Made by a program: the position numbers and the translations under genes. Below the pieces are notes generated by a model. That model was given only the letters and a program-made list of their open reading frames with translations. It was not told the DNA's origin and ran no database searches. From contig JAVBPG010000026.1 in assembly GCA_031549685.1 (NCBI GenBank), forward strand, positions 1 through 52,959: a stretch of 52,959 bases of DNA. Reading direction: 5' to 3'. Position 1 is the first letter of the stretch, and each line of letters opens with the position of its first letter. This DNA comes from JAITMY01 sp031549685 (lineage in GTDB: Bacteria > Bacteroidota > Bacteroidia > Bacteroidales > UBA932). This document shows positions 37,255-45,027 of the stretch, piece after piece.

Positions 37255-38751
37255 TTATGATTTATTTTTTCTTACCAGCTGCCCCACCCTGCTCAAAATT
37301 GGTTTTCCGTCGCGCCACAGCGCCACGGCAAAGTAGGCGCCCAGCAGCAGCGTTGCCACCACAAACTTGAGCACCGGCGCAAGGTTGCCCGCCAGCGCAA
37401 AGATAGCGTAAATGCCCAAGCCTACCGCAATGTAAAAGCCAATTGATTTTAAATCGTAGCTGATGGGGTAAAATTTTTGCCCCAAAAAGTAACTGATGAT
37501 GACCATGACGGCGTAGCTGCAAAAGTGCGCCCAGGCCGCGGCGTGGTAGCCGTAGCGCGGTATAAAAATCACGTTGACCAGCACCGTTACCAGCATGCCC
37601 GAAAAGGTAATGTAAACGGCGTAGCGCGTTTTTTCCGACAGCTTGTACCACATGGAAAGGTTAAACGAAATGCCGAGCAGCAGATTGGCAAACAGCATGA
37701 TGGGAACAATGTCTATGCCCTCGCGAAAGTTTTTACCCGTAAGATAGGCAAAGAAGTCGATGTACAGCGTAACGAACAAAAAGATGAACATGGCGCAGAT
37801 AACGAAGTACTTCATCACATCGGCAAACACGGCGCGCATGTTGCTTTTATCGGCCTGCGAAAAGAAAAACGGCTCGGCGGCGTAGCGAAACATCTGCACA
37901 AAAATGACCATGAGCATGGCCAACTTGGTGTTGGCCCCATACACGCCCAGCTGGTCAAGCGCAAACGAGGGGTCGGCGTAAAGGTGCTTGAAAATTATAC
38001 GGTCAATGTAATCGTTGGCAACCCCCGGCAAACCCGCAATGAGCAAGGGAAGCGAGTAGATAAGCATGCTGCGCCACAGCGGCCACGAGAACGAAAATTT
38101 GATGCTGAAAATGGTGGGCAACAGCAGCAGCAGCGTAAACGCGCTGCTCAGCAGGTTGGCCAGGAAAATGTAGCCCACATCGGGCGTGGGCGAAAACCAA
38201 CGAAGCAAAAACGAGTGGGGATTTTCGGCAAAGTAGTTCGGCAAAAACGACAGAAAAACAACGCTTACCAGCACGTAAAAAACCACGTTGGACAGCTTGA
38301 GCGCCGAAAACAGCTTGGCCTTGCCCAGGTAGCGCAGGCGCGCAAAGGGTATGGACATAAACGCATCGATGGCGATAACGCCCGCCAGCTGGAGCGCGTA
38401 GCTGGGGCTGTCGGGGTAGCCGATAAACGAGCTTACCCCGCCGATGTTGGCGGCTACCAGCACAAAAAACAGCAGCGAGGTGGTAAAAAGCGAGCTTAAG
38501 GCGGTAGAAAAAACCTGGTTGGGGTTTTGATCCTTGCGCGACGAAAAGCGGAAAAAACCCGTCTCCATGCCGTAGGTAAGCAGCACCAGCAAAAAGGTAA
38601 GCCACCCGTACAACTCGGTAAAAATGCCATACTGCGCGCGGTCGAGAATGCGCGTGTGGTAGAACACCAACAGGTAGTTGATAAACCTCGGCACAATGGT
38701 GCCCAAACCGTATATGGCAGTATCGCTCGCCAGGCGTTTGAGTGGGTTCAC
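37255..38751 (-). CDS. Polysaccharide flippase (Wzx/MVF-like)
   Basis: An integral membrane protein of 498 residues with 12-14 hydrophobic helices. The first helix region is typical of the oligosaccharide flippase family (LASDTAIYGLGTIVPRFINYLLVFYHTRIL..YGIFTELYGW). It would move lipid-linked glycans across the inner membrane; the cargo is unknown, since no glycosyltransferase is near. Its start lies 3 nt after the stop of the patatin-barrel gene, so the two are tightly coupled. Confidence 0.87.
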   Translation of the reverse strand: MNPLKRLASDTAIYGLGTIVPRFINYLLVFYHTRILDRAQYGIFTELYGWLTFLLVLLTYGMETGFFRFSSRKDQNPNQVFSTALSSLFTTSLLFFVLVAANIGGVSSFIGYPDSPSYALQLAGVIAIDAFMSIPFARLRYLGKAKLFSALKLSNVVFYVLVSVVFLSFLPNYFAENPHSFLLRWFSPTPDVGYIFLANLLSSAFTLLLLLPTIFSIKFSFSWPLWRSMLIYSLPLLIAGLPGVANDYIDRIIFKHLYADPSFALDQLGVYGANTKLAMLMVIFVQMFRYAAEPFFFSQADKSNMRAVFADVMKYFVICAMFIFLFVTLYIDFFAYLTGKNFREGIDIVPIMLFANLLLGISFNLSMWYKLSEKTRYAVYITFSGMLVTVLVNVIFIPRYGYHAAAWAHFCSYAVMVIISYFLGQKFYPISYDLKSIGFYIAVGLGIYAIFALAGNLAPVLKFVVATLLLGAYFAVALWRDGKPILSRVGQLVRKNKS

Positions 38752-38754
38752 TAC

Positions 38755-41091
38755 TTAGTTGTTAAAAGCCCGTTTATTGTACAAGCAATATCCGAAGCTG
38801 ATGGAAAAATAAAGGTTTTGGTTGGGCTTGTCGTAGTACGAAAGCGAAGCGGCAAGCGGGCCTACCGGCGTGTTGAAAACAAGCGAAGCGGCGCCCACGG
38901 CGCTAAACTGCCGCACGCCGCTCTCGTACTTTACCGGATCCACCGTGTTTTCTTTGCTTAGCTTGGTAAACGGCTGAAAAATGTAGGCCTCGGTGCGCAG
39001 GTAAAACCGCTCGGAAAACACAAACGTGGGAATAACGCCCAGCGCAAGGTAGCGGCTCGCCCTGAAGTTTTCGAGAAAAAAGCCGGGCAGGTTGGGCAGC
39101 GGCTCAAACGAGGGCAGCATGAGCAGCGTGGAGTAGTAATCGCTGAACAGCGCCCTTTGCGACCACACGGTTTCCACGTGGTAGCCCAACGAAAAGTGCG
39201 CCCACGCCAACGGATAGTCCTGCCTCATGTACTTAAGCGACCAAAAACTCCGGTTACCCTTAAACACGCTTTTGCCCAACATCGTCGAATCAAAATCAAC
39301 CGCAGTGGTACCCTGCGTGTGGTACTCCTTGCCCCAAACGTAGCTCGCCGACAAAAATTCTGTTACGCCTTTTGTTGGATACTGCCTATAGTTCAAAAGA
39401 TTACGATCTATCGACAAGGCTCCGTCGACAAAGTGAAAGGTCATTTTTTCGGGGACATCGCTTGATACAAAGCTGGTACTGGCGTAGTACTTGGCGTTGC
39501 GCGCCCCTACCGCCCCGCCCAGCCTCAGCGCGCTGTTGAGGAAAAAGCGAGTGCCCAGGTCAAACCTTCCGAACACCTCGTCGTCCTGCATAAAGTCGGG
39601 GCGCGTATCGCTAAAAATCATGTCGGGGTTGTTGCTGTAGTAGTCAAACGAGTTGTGCGTTATGTTAAACTCGCCAAACACGGGCAGGCGCAAATTTTTA
39701 AAGCGGTAGTCAACCCGGCCGTAAATTTTTTGCGAGTTGTACACGTTGCCAAAGTAAATGTTGGCGCCCGCGTGTAACCTAAAAAGGGAGTACGACTGGT
39801 ACTCGGCACCCAAAAATCCAAGGTTGGAAAAGTTAGAGAAACTTCCGCCGATGGCCAGCCTGAAGTTGGGTGCGGAGGTGGCGCGCACGTCGAGGTTGTA
39901 GGCGCTATCGGCCGGGCTGTAGTGCGCTACCGGAAAAAAGGTCGACACGCCGCCGTCGGACACCACGCCAAAGTAACGATTTTTGATTTGCTCAAGCGTA
40001 AATGTTTTGCCGTGCGCGTTCTGCATTTCCTCCCTTACGTAGGTTTCCAAACCCTCGTGCACGCCGGTTACCTTTACATTCTTAAAGCGGTAGGGTGGAA
40101 TCTTTTTACGAAAAGCGTTGCGCTTATGCTGCACGCTTTCCTTGGTTACCCTGTTCTGCACAAGTGTTTTGATGTAGGGCATTTGCGCCATGGTTTCGCG
40201 GTAGCCCAGCTCCATCAGCTCTCTTATTTTAGCAAAATCCATGAGGCTAACACCGCCAAGCGAATCGACATCGATGAGCACCCCCTTGCCCTCCTTAATT
40301 TCGTACTCGGTGGGGCGCGACATAAGACTGGTAATGTGCGAAAATACATCGTCCTCCGTGGGCCGGTCGTAGTTGTCGGAGCATTTTACGCCGATAACAA
40401 AATCGGGCGAAAACTCCTCCTCGGCCACGTTTACCGGAAAGTTGTTAATCATGCCGCCGTCGAACAGCAGCAGGCTGTCCACCACGGCCGGCTTGAATAT
40501 GCCGGGGAAGCTCATGGAGGCGCGAATGAGCGTACCTACATCTCCCGTTGACGGAGCATACGCTTTTTTGTTGTAGGCATCATACGACATGGCGCGAAAG
40601 GGCACCATGAGGCTGTCGAGGTTATTTTTTGCAACAGCGCTTGCTCCGGCAAACAGCCGCATGAAGGCAAAATCCATTTGGTAGGGCAGCACCAGGTTGG
40701 TGGGCAGCACAAACCTGGTCCGCCAATTCCTGTCAATGTTCATGCGCAAAAAAAACATTTCGGCATCAACATCATCCTGCTTGTAGTAGTACTCGCCCTC
40801 GCGGCTAAAATCGCCGGACGACCAGCGCTTAAAATCATCGGACAAAAAGTAGCTTACCACCTCGTCCACCGTGTAGCCCGAGGCGTACATGCCGCCAATG
40901 ATGGCGCCGATGGAAGTTCCGGCAATGGCGTCGATGGGTATTTCGTTTTCCTCCAGGGCCTTGAGCGCGCCAAGATGCACCAGGCCTTTGGCCCCGCCAC
41001 CGCTGAACACCACCGCCACGCGCTGCGCGGGCAGCATGGTTGTGCACAGCAAGCACGCCAGCAGCGTGAGGAAGAATTTAGCCTTGAGCAT
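38755..41091 (-). CDS. Patatin-like phospholipase fused to an outer-membrane barrel
   Basis: A 778-residue secreted protein. Signal peptide (1-22), then a patatin domain with SGGGAKGLVHLG (30-41), Ser60 in GTSIG and Asp211 in DGGMINNFPV. A POTRA-like segment follows (about 335-400, YRFKNVKVTGVHEGLETYVREEM), and the last 370 residues are aromatic-rich beta-strands typical of a BamA/D15-type barrel (GYCLYNKRAF at the end). This matches type Vd-like patatin/Omp85 fusions. It is the first gene of the operon, with the flippase following. Whether the phospholipase is released or stays anchored is unknown. Confidence 0.9.
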   Translation of the reverse strand: MLKAKFFLTLLACLLCTTMLPAQRVAVVFSGGGAKGLVHLGALKALEENEIPIDAIAGTSIGAIIGGMYASGYTVDEVVSYFLSDDFKRWSSGDFSREGEYYYKQDDVDAEMFFLRMNIDRNWRTRFVLPTNLVLPYQMDFAFMRLFAGASAVAKNNLDSLMVPFRAMSYDAYNKKAYAPSTGDVGTLIRASMSFPGIFKPAVVDSLLLFDGGMINNFPVNVAEEEFSPDFVIGVKCSDNYDRPTEDDVFSHITSLMSRPTEYEIKEGKGVLIDVDSLGGVSLMDFAKIRELMELGYRETMAQMPYIKTLVQNRVTKESVQHKRNAFRKKIPPYRFKNVKVTGVHEGLETYVREEMQNAHGKTFTLEQIKNRYFGVVSDGGVSTFFPVAHYSPADSAYNLDVRATSAPNFRLAIGGSFSNFSNLGFLGAEYQSYSLFRLHAGANIYFGNVYNSQKIYGRVDYRFKNLRLPVFGEFNITHNSFDYYSNNPDMIFSDTRPDFMQDDEVFGRFDLGTRFFLNSALRLGGAVGARNAKYYASTSFVSSDVPEKMTFHFVDGALSIDRNLLNYRQYPTKGVTEFLSASYVWGKEYHTQGTTAVDFDSTMLGKSVFKGNRSFWSLKYMRQDYPLAWAHFSLGYHVETVWSQRALFSDYYSTLLMLPSFEPLPNLPGFFLENFRASRYLALGVIPTFVFSERFYLRTEAYIFQPFTKLSKENTVDPVKYESGVRQFSAVGAASLVFNTPVGPLAASLSYYDKPNQNLYFSISFGYCLYNKRAFNN

Positions 41092-41114
41092 TTGGTAAGA
41101 AAATCGTATATTTG
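41083..41114 (+). promoter_or_regulatory. Promoter of the cyclophilin gene
   Basis: TATATTTG (-7, 41107-41114), with CTTG (41083-41086) 20 nt upstream as a near -33 box. It lies at the divergent start of the patatin-barrel gene and would give a leader of about 150 nt containing the R1 hairpin. Confidence 0.5.
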
Positions 41115-41140
41115 CGCTCCGTTAAGCAGTTGCTTTTTGA

Positions 41141-41217
41141 TGTCGTCCCGCGCTTGACGCGGGATCCCCCTTGCTGAAAATTTTGGGGAAAGCTTGCGGG
41201 TCAAGCCCGCAATGACA
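41141..41217. repeat. Repeat family R1, divergent inverted pair
   Basis: Left arm TGTCGTCCCGCGCTTGACGC, right arm CTTGCGGGTCAAGCCCGCAA then TGACA. The left arm is the GTCCCG variant, similar to the 2078 copy. Confidence 0.8.
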
Positions 41218-41271
41218 ATGCGGATTTGTTTTCTCTAAAAAACTAACAAAATTACCACAAATAACCAATCT

Positions 41272-42111
41272 ATGAAAGTAAAACATATTGCTTTAGCTGT
41301 TTTTCTGATTACAGCGGCAAGCCTTACCTCATTTTCGCAACCAAAAAGTAAAAAACAACAAAATAAAAAACCCGTGGAAAAAATTGTTCTCATCGAAACC
41401 AGCCTTGGCAGCATCAAGGTAAAATTGTACAACGAAACCCCCGAACACCGCGACAACTTCGTAAAGCTGGCGGAAGAAGGCTTCTACGACAGCCTTATAT
41501 TCCACCGCGTTATAAAAGATTTCATGGTTCAGGGCGGCGACCCGCAGTCGCGCAACCCGCAGCCCGGCAAGCAGTACGGCGCGGGCGGCCCCGACTACAC
41601 CATTCCTGCGGAGTTTAACCCCGCGCTCATTCACAAAAAAGGTGCGCTTTCGGCCGCCCGCACCGGCGACCAGGTTAACCCCGAAAAGCGCTCGTCGGGC
41701 TCGCAGTTTTACATCGTTCAGGGCAAAATTCTTAACGACCAGGAGCTCGACCAGATGGAGATGAACGTGAGCCAGCAGCCGCTGCAGGCCATGTTCAACA
41801 AAATAATTGCCGACGAGGAGCAAAAGCTGATGGCGCAAGGCGTAAAAATCAACTACGACTCGCTGGTAGATGTGGCCCGCCAACAGGTGCTGGCGCACTG
41901 GGAAACCATGGAGAAATTCAAGTACACACCCGAGCAGCGCGAAGCTTACAAAACCTTGGGCGGAACGCCATTCCTCGATGGCGGCTACACCGTATTCGGC
42001 GAAACCATTGAGGGCCTCGACGTTGTTGACTCCATTGCCAACGTGCAAACCGCCCCCGGCGACCGCCCGGTGCAGGATGTGTTTATTGTAAAAATGACGG
42101 TGCTGAAGTAG
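41272..42111 (+). CDS. Cyclophilin-type peptidyl-prolyl isomerase, secreted
   Basis: A 279-residue PPIase. A signal peptide (about 1-23, LTSFSQ) is followed by a linker of lysines and the cyclophilin domain: LETSLGSIKVKLYNETPEHRDNF, the active-site FHRVIKDFMVQGGDP, and SSGSQFYIVQG. After about residue 160 an insertion of some 70 helical residues (ELDQMEMNVSQQPLQAMF to KFKYTPEQREAYKTLGG) separates the last strands, which resume with GGYTVFGETIEGLDVVDSI. The insertion is seen in Bacteroidota homologues. It probably helps fold periplasmic proteins. Its own promoter lies upstream; pheS follows. Confidence 0.92.
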   Translation: MKVKHIALAVFLITAASLTSFSQPKSKKQQNKKPVEKIVLIETSLGSIKVKLYNETPEHRDNFVKLAEEGFYDSLIFHRVIKDFMVQGGDPQSRNPQPGKQYGAGGPDYTIPAEFNPALIHKKGALSAARTGDQVNPEKRSSGSQFYIVQGKILNDQELDQMEMNVSQQPLQAMFNKIIADEEQKLMAQGVKINYDSLVDVARQQVLAHWETMEKFKYTPEQREAYKTLGGTPFLDGGYTVFGETIEGLDVVDSIANVQTAPGDRPVQDVFIVKMTVLK

Positions 42112-42135
42112 TGCGAGCGACAAAAGCGGGTGTGT

Positions 42136-42229
42136 TGTCATTCTGATCTGAGCAACGCGAAGAATCTCCAGTTCGCACAAAATGACACATAATACCAGCC
42201 TGAGATCCTTCGCGTTGCTCAGGATGACA
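42136..42229. repeat. Repeat family R3 (GTCATTCTGAG type)
   Basis: TGTCATTCTGATCTGAGCAA to the left and GAGATCCTTCGCGTTGCTCA then GGATGACA to the right form an inverted pair in the cyclophilin-pheS gap. Other copies: 44919 and 47014. Confidence 0.82.
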
Positions 42230-42252
42230 CACGATAAAAGTTGTAGAAAAAA

Positions 42253-43284
42253 ATGAAAGAAAAAATTGAAAAGCTCCTTTCGGAGGTCGAAGCCTTTACC
42301 GCCGACAGCGCGCAAAAGGTGGAGGAATTCCGCATAAAAATGCTCGGCAAAAAGGGCGATTTGACCCTGCTCTTCGAGGAGTTCAAGCAGGTTTCGGGCG
42401 AGGCCAAGCGCGAGTTCGGGCAAAAAATAAACGAGCTGAAAAATAAGGCGCAGGGCAAAATCAACGAGCTGCGCGAGGTGCTCGAAAACGCCGACACCGC
42501 TACCCTATCGCTCGACACCTCGCGCCCGGGAACGGCCGACGGCATGGGCACGCGCCACCCGGTGGCCGTGGTGCGCAACGAGATTCTGGACATTTTCTCG
42601 CGCCTTGGCTTTACCGTGGCCGAGGGCCCCGAAGTGGAGGACGACTGGCACGTGTTCGGCGCGCTGAACTTCCCACCCGAGCATCCGGCGCGCGACATGC
42701 AGGACACTTTTTTTATCGAGAAAAAGGAGGGCGACGACAATCCGGTTTTGCTCCGCACACATACCAGCAGCATACAGGTGCGCGTAATGGAAAAGCAGCA
42801 GCCTCCCATTCGCATTGTGTGCCCCGGCCGCGTGTACCGCAACGAGGCGGTGTCGGCGCGCGCGCACTGCATGTTCCACCAGGTGGAGGGCCTGTACGTT
42901 GACCAAAACGTATCCTTTGCCGACCTGAAGCAAACGCTGCTCTACTTTGCCAAGGAGATGTTCGGCGCCAACGTTGAAATCCGCCTGCGCCCCTCGTTCT
43001 TCCCCTTCACCGAGCCTTCAGCCGAAATGGATGTGTCGTGCAGCATGTGCGGAGGCAAGGGCTGCAACATTTGCAAGGGCACCGGCTGGCTCGAAGTCGG
43101 CGGCTGCGGCATGGTAGATCCCAACGTGCTTGAGTCGTGCAACATCGACAGCAAAAAGTACAGCGGCTTTGCCTTCGGCATGGGCGTAGAGCGCCTGTGC
43201 ATGCTCAAGTACCAGGTGCGCGACCTGCGCCTGTACTTCGAAAACGACGTGCGCTTTTTGAAGCAGTTTACCGCAGCGATTTAA
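42253..43284 (+). CDS. pheS: Phenylalanyl-tRNA synthetase alpha subunit
   Basis: Catalytic subunit of the alpha2beta2 enzyme that charges tRNA-Phe. The N-terminal coiled coil (residues 1-85) is followed by the class II core: HPVAVVRNEILDIFSRLGFTVAEGPEVEDDWHVF, motif 2 ICPGRVYRNEAVSARAHCMFHQVEG (written here with VCPGRV), PSFFPFTEPSAEMDV and motif 3 GFAFGMGVERLCMLKY. The SCSMCGGKGCNICKGTGW segment contains four cysteines, a zinc-like cluster seen in some PheS. 343 residues, full length. pheT is not nearby, as in many genomes where the two are separated. Confidence 0.96.
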   Translation: MKEKIEKLLSEVEAFTADSAQKVEEFRIKMLGKKGDLTLLFEEFKQVSGEAKREFGQKINELKNKAQGKINELREVLENADTATLSLDTSRPGTADGMGTRHPVAVVRNEILDIFSRLGFTVAEGPEVEDDWHVFGALNFPPEHPARDMQDTFFIEKKEGDDNPVLLRTHTSSIQVRVMEKQQPPIRIVCPGRVYRNEAVSARAHCMFHQVEGLYVDQNVSFADLKQTLLYFAKEMFGANVEIRLRPSFFPFTEPSAEMDVSCSMCGGKGCNICKGTGWLEVGGCGMVDPNVLESCNIDSKKYSGFAFGMGVERLCMLKYQVRDLRLYFENDVRFLKQFTAAI

Positions 43285-43290
43285 CAACAG

Positions 43291-43376
43291 GCACACGGAA
43301 AACGCGGACTCCGCCACGGATTTCACGGATAAATTTATTTCTGTGTTAATCCGTAAAATCTGTGTTTTCCGTGTGC
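43291..43376. repeat. CACACGGAAAAC inverted repeat
   Basis: GCACACGGAAAAC (43291-43303) pairs with GTTTTCCGTGTGC (43364-43376). Inside, the words CACGGATTTCACGGAT and CCGTAAAATCTGTG repeat the theme. It lies between pheS and the GyrI-like gene. Confidence 0.7.
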
Positions 43377-43390
43377 TAATTTTCTACACT

Positions 43391-43843
43391 ATGACCACCA
43401 CCCTACCCGCCTTCAGCATCATCGGCATTGCCGTGCGCACCGGCAACCTCAACGGGCAATCGGGCAACGACCTTGCCGCACTTTGGGGAAAATTTGTGGG
43501 AGAAAAGTTATTTGAAAAAATTCCTAACCAAGTTGACAATAACACGCTCTACTGCCTGTACACCGACTACGAAAGCGATTTCATGGGCGAGTACACCACC
43601 ATTTTAGGCTGCCCCGTAGCTTCACTCAACAGTGTCCCCGAGGGTTTTGTTGGCCGTAAATTCGAGGCTACTCAAACGGAAGTATTTCCGGTAAGCGGCG
43701 CCCTACCCGACTGCGTGGTAAAATGCTGGGAGGAAATTTGGCAATCGAAAAAGCGGCGCGCCTACACGGTTGATGTGGAGGAGTACAAGCTCAGCGATTT
43801 GGTAAAGCCAAGCGTTGAGGCTAAAATTTACCTCTCGGTGTAA
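43391..43843 (+). CDS. GyrI-like effector-binding domain protein
   Basis: A 150-residue single-domain protein of the GyrI-like/AraC effector-binding superfamily (SOUL fold). It shows the typical opening PAFSIIGIAVRTGN, the middle LWGKFVGEKLFEKIP, the strand TLYCLYTDYESDFMGEYTTILGCPV, and the closing VDVEEYKLSD with the acidic ligand-contact residue. Such stand-alone domains bind small amphipathic molecules, and some act as multidrug-binding or cyclopropanoid hydrolases; the ligand here is unknown. ATG at 43391 is used; the longer frame runs back into the repeat. Confidence 0.8.
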   Translation: MTTTLPAFSIIGIAVRTGNLNGQSGNDLAALWGKFVGEKLFEKIPNQVDNNTLYCLYTDYESDFMGEYTTILGCPVASLNSVPEGFVGRKFEATQTEVFPVSGALPDCVVKCWEEIWQSKKRRAYTVDVEEYKLSDLVKPSVEAKIYLSV

Positions 43844-43898
43844 AACACAAATTCGTTTCGATTCAAAGTAAATAACGCACGGACAAAGGGTTAATTTG

Positions 43899-43906
43899 TA
43901 CCTTTG
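43899..43906 (+). promoter_or_regulatory. -7 box of the DUF2156 gene
   Basis: TACCTTTG (TAnnTTTG), 69 nt before the ATG at 43975. The transcript would begin about 20 nt before the R6 hairpin. No -33 TTTG is seen. Confidence 0.45.
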
Positions 43907-43933
43907 TCTGCTTCTTTTTTGCACACAGGTAAC

Positions 43934-43962
43934 CCCTCCAAGGGTTTTGAACCCTTGGAGGG
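43934..43962. repeat. R6-type hairpin before the DUF2156 gene
   Basis: CCCTCCAAGGGTT (43934-43946) and AACCCTTGGAGGG (43950-43962) form a perfect 13-bp stem with a 3-nt loop, ending 12 nt before the start codon. It could affect translation. Confidence 0.75.
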
Positions 43963-43974
43963 TACATTTACGAT

Positions 43975-44889
43975 ATGCTGCACTTCAAAAAAATAGAGCT
44001 CGGCGATTTACACAAAATCCGCACCGCTGTTGAAAAAACGGAGTACCAATCCTGTCAGCTTTCGGCCGGAAGCCTGTACTGCTTAGCCGAAAAGTACGAT
44101 ACGCAGCTCTGCTTTGACGACGATTTTTTATTTGTAAAGCAATGCCGCAAGGGGTTTCACACCTGCTACTTTATGCCCATCGGCACAGGAAATTTGGCGC
44201 TGGCGTTGGGTAAACTAAGAAGTTACCACGCCGAAAATCACGGCGGTAACCTCGTGCTATGGGGCATTGCCGATGATATGATGGAGGATTTTCGGGGCGC
44301 ATCAAAAGCATACGAATCTTTAATACTAACCGAAGACAGGGATTGGGCAGAATACATTCACTCGGCACAAAATTTACTAACGCTGCAGGGCAAGCGGCTG
44401 CAACCCAAACGTAATGCGGTAAATCAGTTTTTGCGTAACTATCCCAACTATACGTTTGAAGCGATTTCGAAAGTCAACATTACCGATATTTTGGCCTTCC
44501 AACGCCATCAAATGGCGGAAAAAGAGGCCGGAGAAATGGACGAGGCGCTGGATGACGAAAACAGCGCCATAGAGCGCACGCTGAAAGATTTTAAAGCCAT
44601 TGGCCTAACGGGCGGAATTATTCGCATAGAGGGCAAGGTTTGCGCCTTTGCCATTGGCTGCCCCATCAACCGGGACTCCTTCGATATTTTATTTGAAAAG
44701 GCGGAGAAAGATTACAACGGCATTTACCAGGTGCTGGAGCAGGAGCTCATCAAAAACGAGCTGCGGCTGTTCTCCTACATCAACCGCGAGGAGGACTTGG
44801 GAATTCCCGGCCTGCGCTTTGCCAAGCAAGGCCTGCAGCCGGATATTTTGCTCATGAAGCATACGGCGGTGCTGCCTCCGATTTCATAA
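43975..44889 (+). CDS. DUF2156 domain protein (GNAT-like)
   Basis: A 304-residue protein with two acyltransferase-like lobes. Recognisable are the segment LLTLQGKRLQPKRNAVNQFLRNYPNYTFE (about 124-152) and the second lobe TGGIIRIEGKVCAFAIGCPINRDSFDILFEKAEKDYNGIYQVLEQEL. The C-terminus contains INREEDLGIPGLRFAKQGLQPD. DUF2156 is related to the catalytic domain of phosphatidylglycerol lysyltransferases and FemX-like enzymes, so aminoacyl transfer is a possibility, but the soluble two-lobed form has no proven substrate. It is a stand-alone unit with its own -7 box. Confidence 0.82.
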   Translation: MLHFKKIELGDLHKIRTAVEKTEYQSCQLSAGSLYCLAEKYDTQLCFDDDFLFVKQCRKGFHTCYFMPIGTGNLALALGKLRSYHAENHGGNLVLWGIADDMMEDFRGASKAYESLILTEDRDWAEYIHSAQNLLTLQGKRLQPKRNAVNQFLRNYPNYTFEAISKVNITDILAFQRHQMAEKEAGEMDEALDDENSAIERTLKDFKAIGLTGGIIRIEGKVCAFAIGCPINRDSFDILFEKAEKDYNGIYQVLEQELIKNELRLFSYINREEDLGIPGLRFAKQGLQPDILLMKHTAVLPPIS

Positions 44890-44918
44890 AGAATGGCACC
44901 CGGATAACACTTGCCTTA

Positions 44919-45019
44919 TGTCATTCTGAGCGAAACGAAGAGGAGTCGAAGAATCTCCGGTTCGCACTATGAAGACGCATTGTTCCAACTTGAGATCCTT
45001 CGCTTTGCTCAGGATGACA
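44919..45019. repeat. Repeat family R3, inverted pair
   Basis: TGTCATTCTGAGCGAAACGA on the left; TGAGATCCTTCGCTTTGCTC then AGGATGACA on the right. It lies between two converging genes. Confidence 0.8.
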
Positions 45020-45027
45020 AACACCGC

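Noticed and set aside
37477..38499. A 340-codon plus-strand frame opposite the flippase
   Set aside because: Very rich in K, H, Q and N from the antisense of membrane helices; no coding features.
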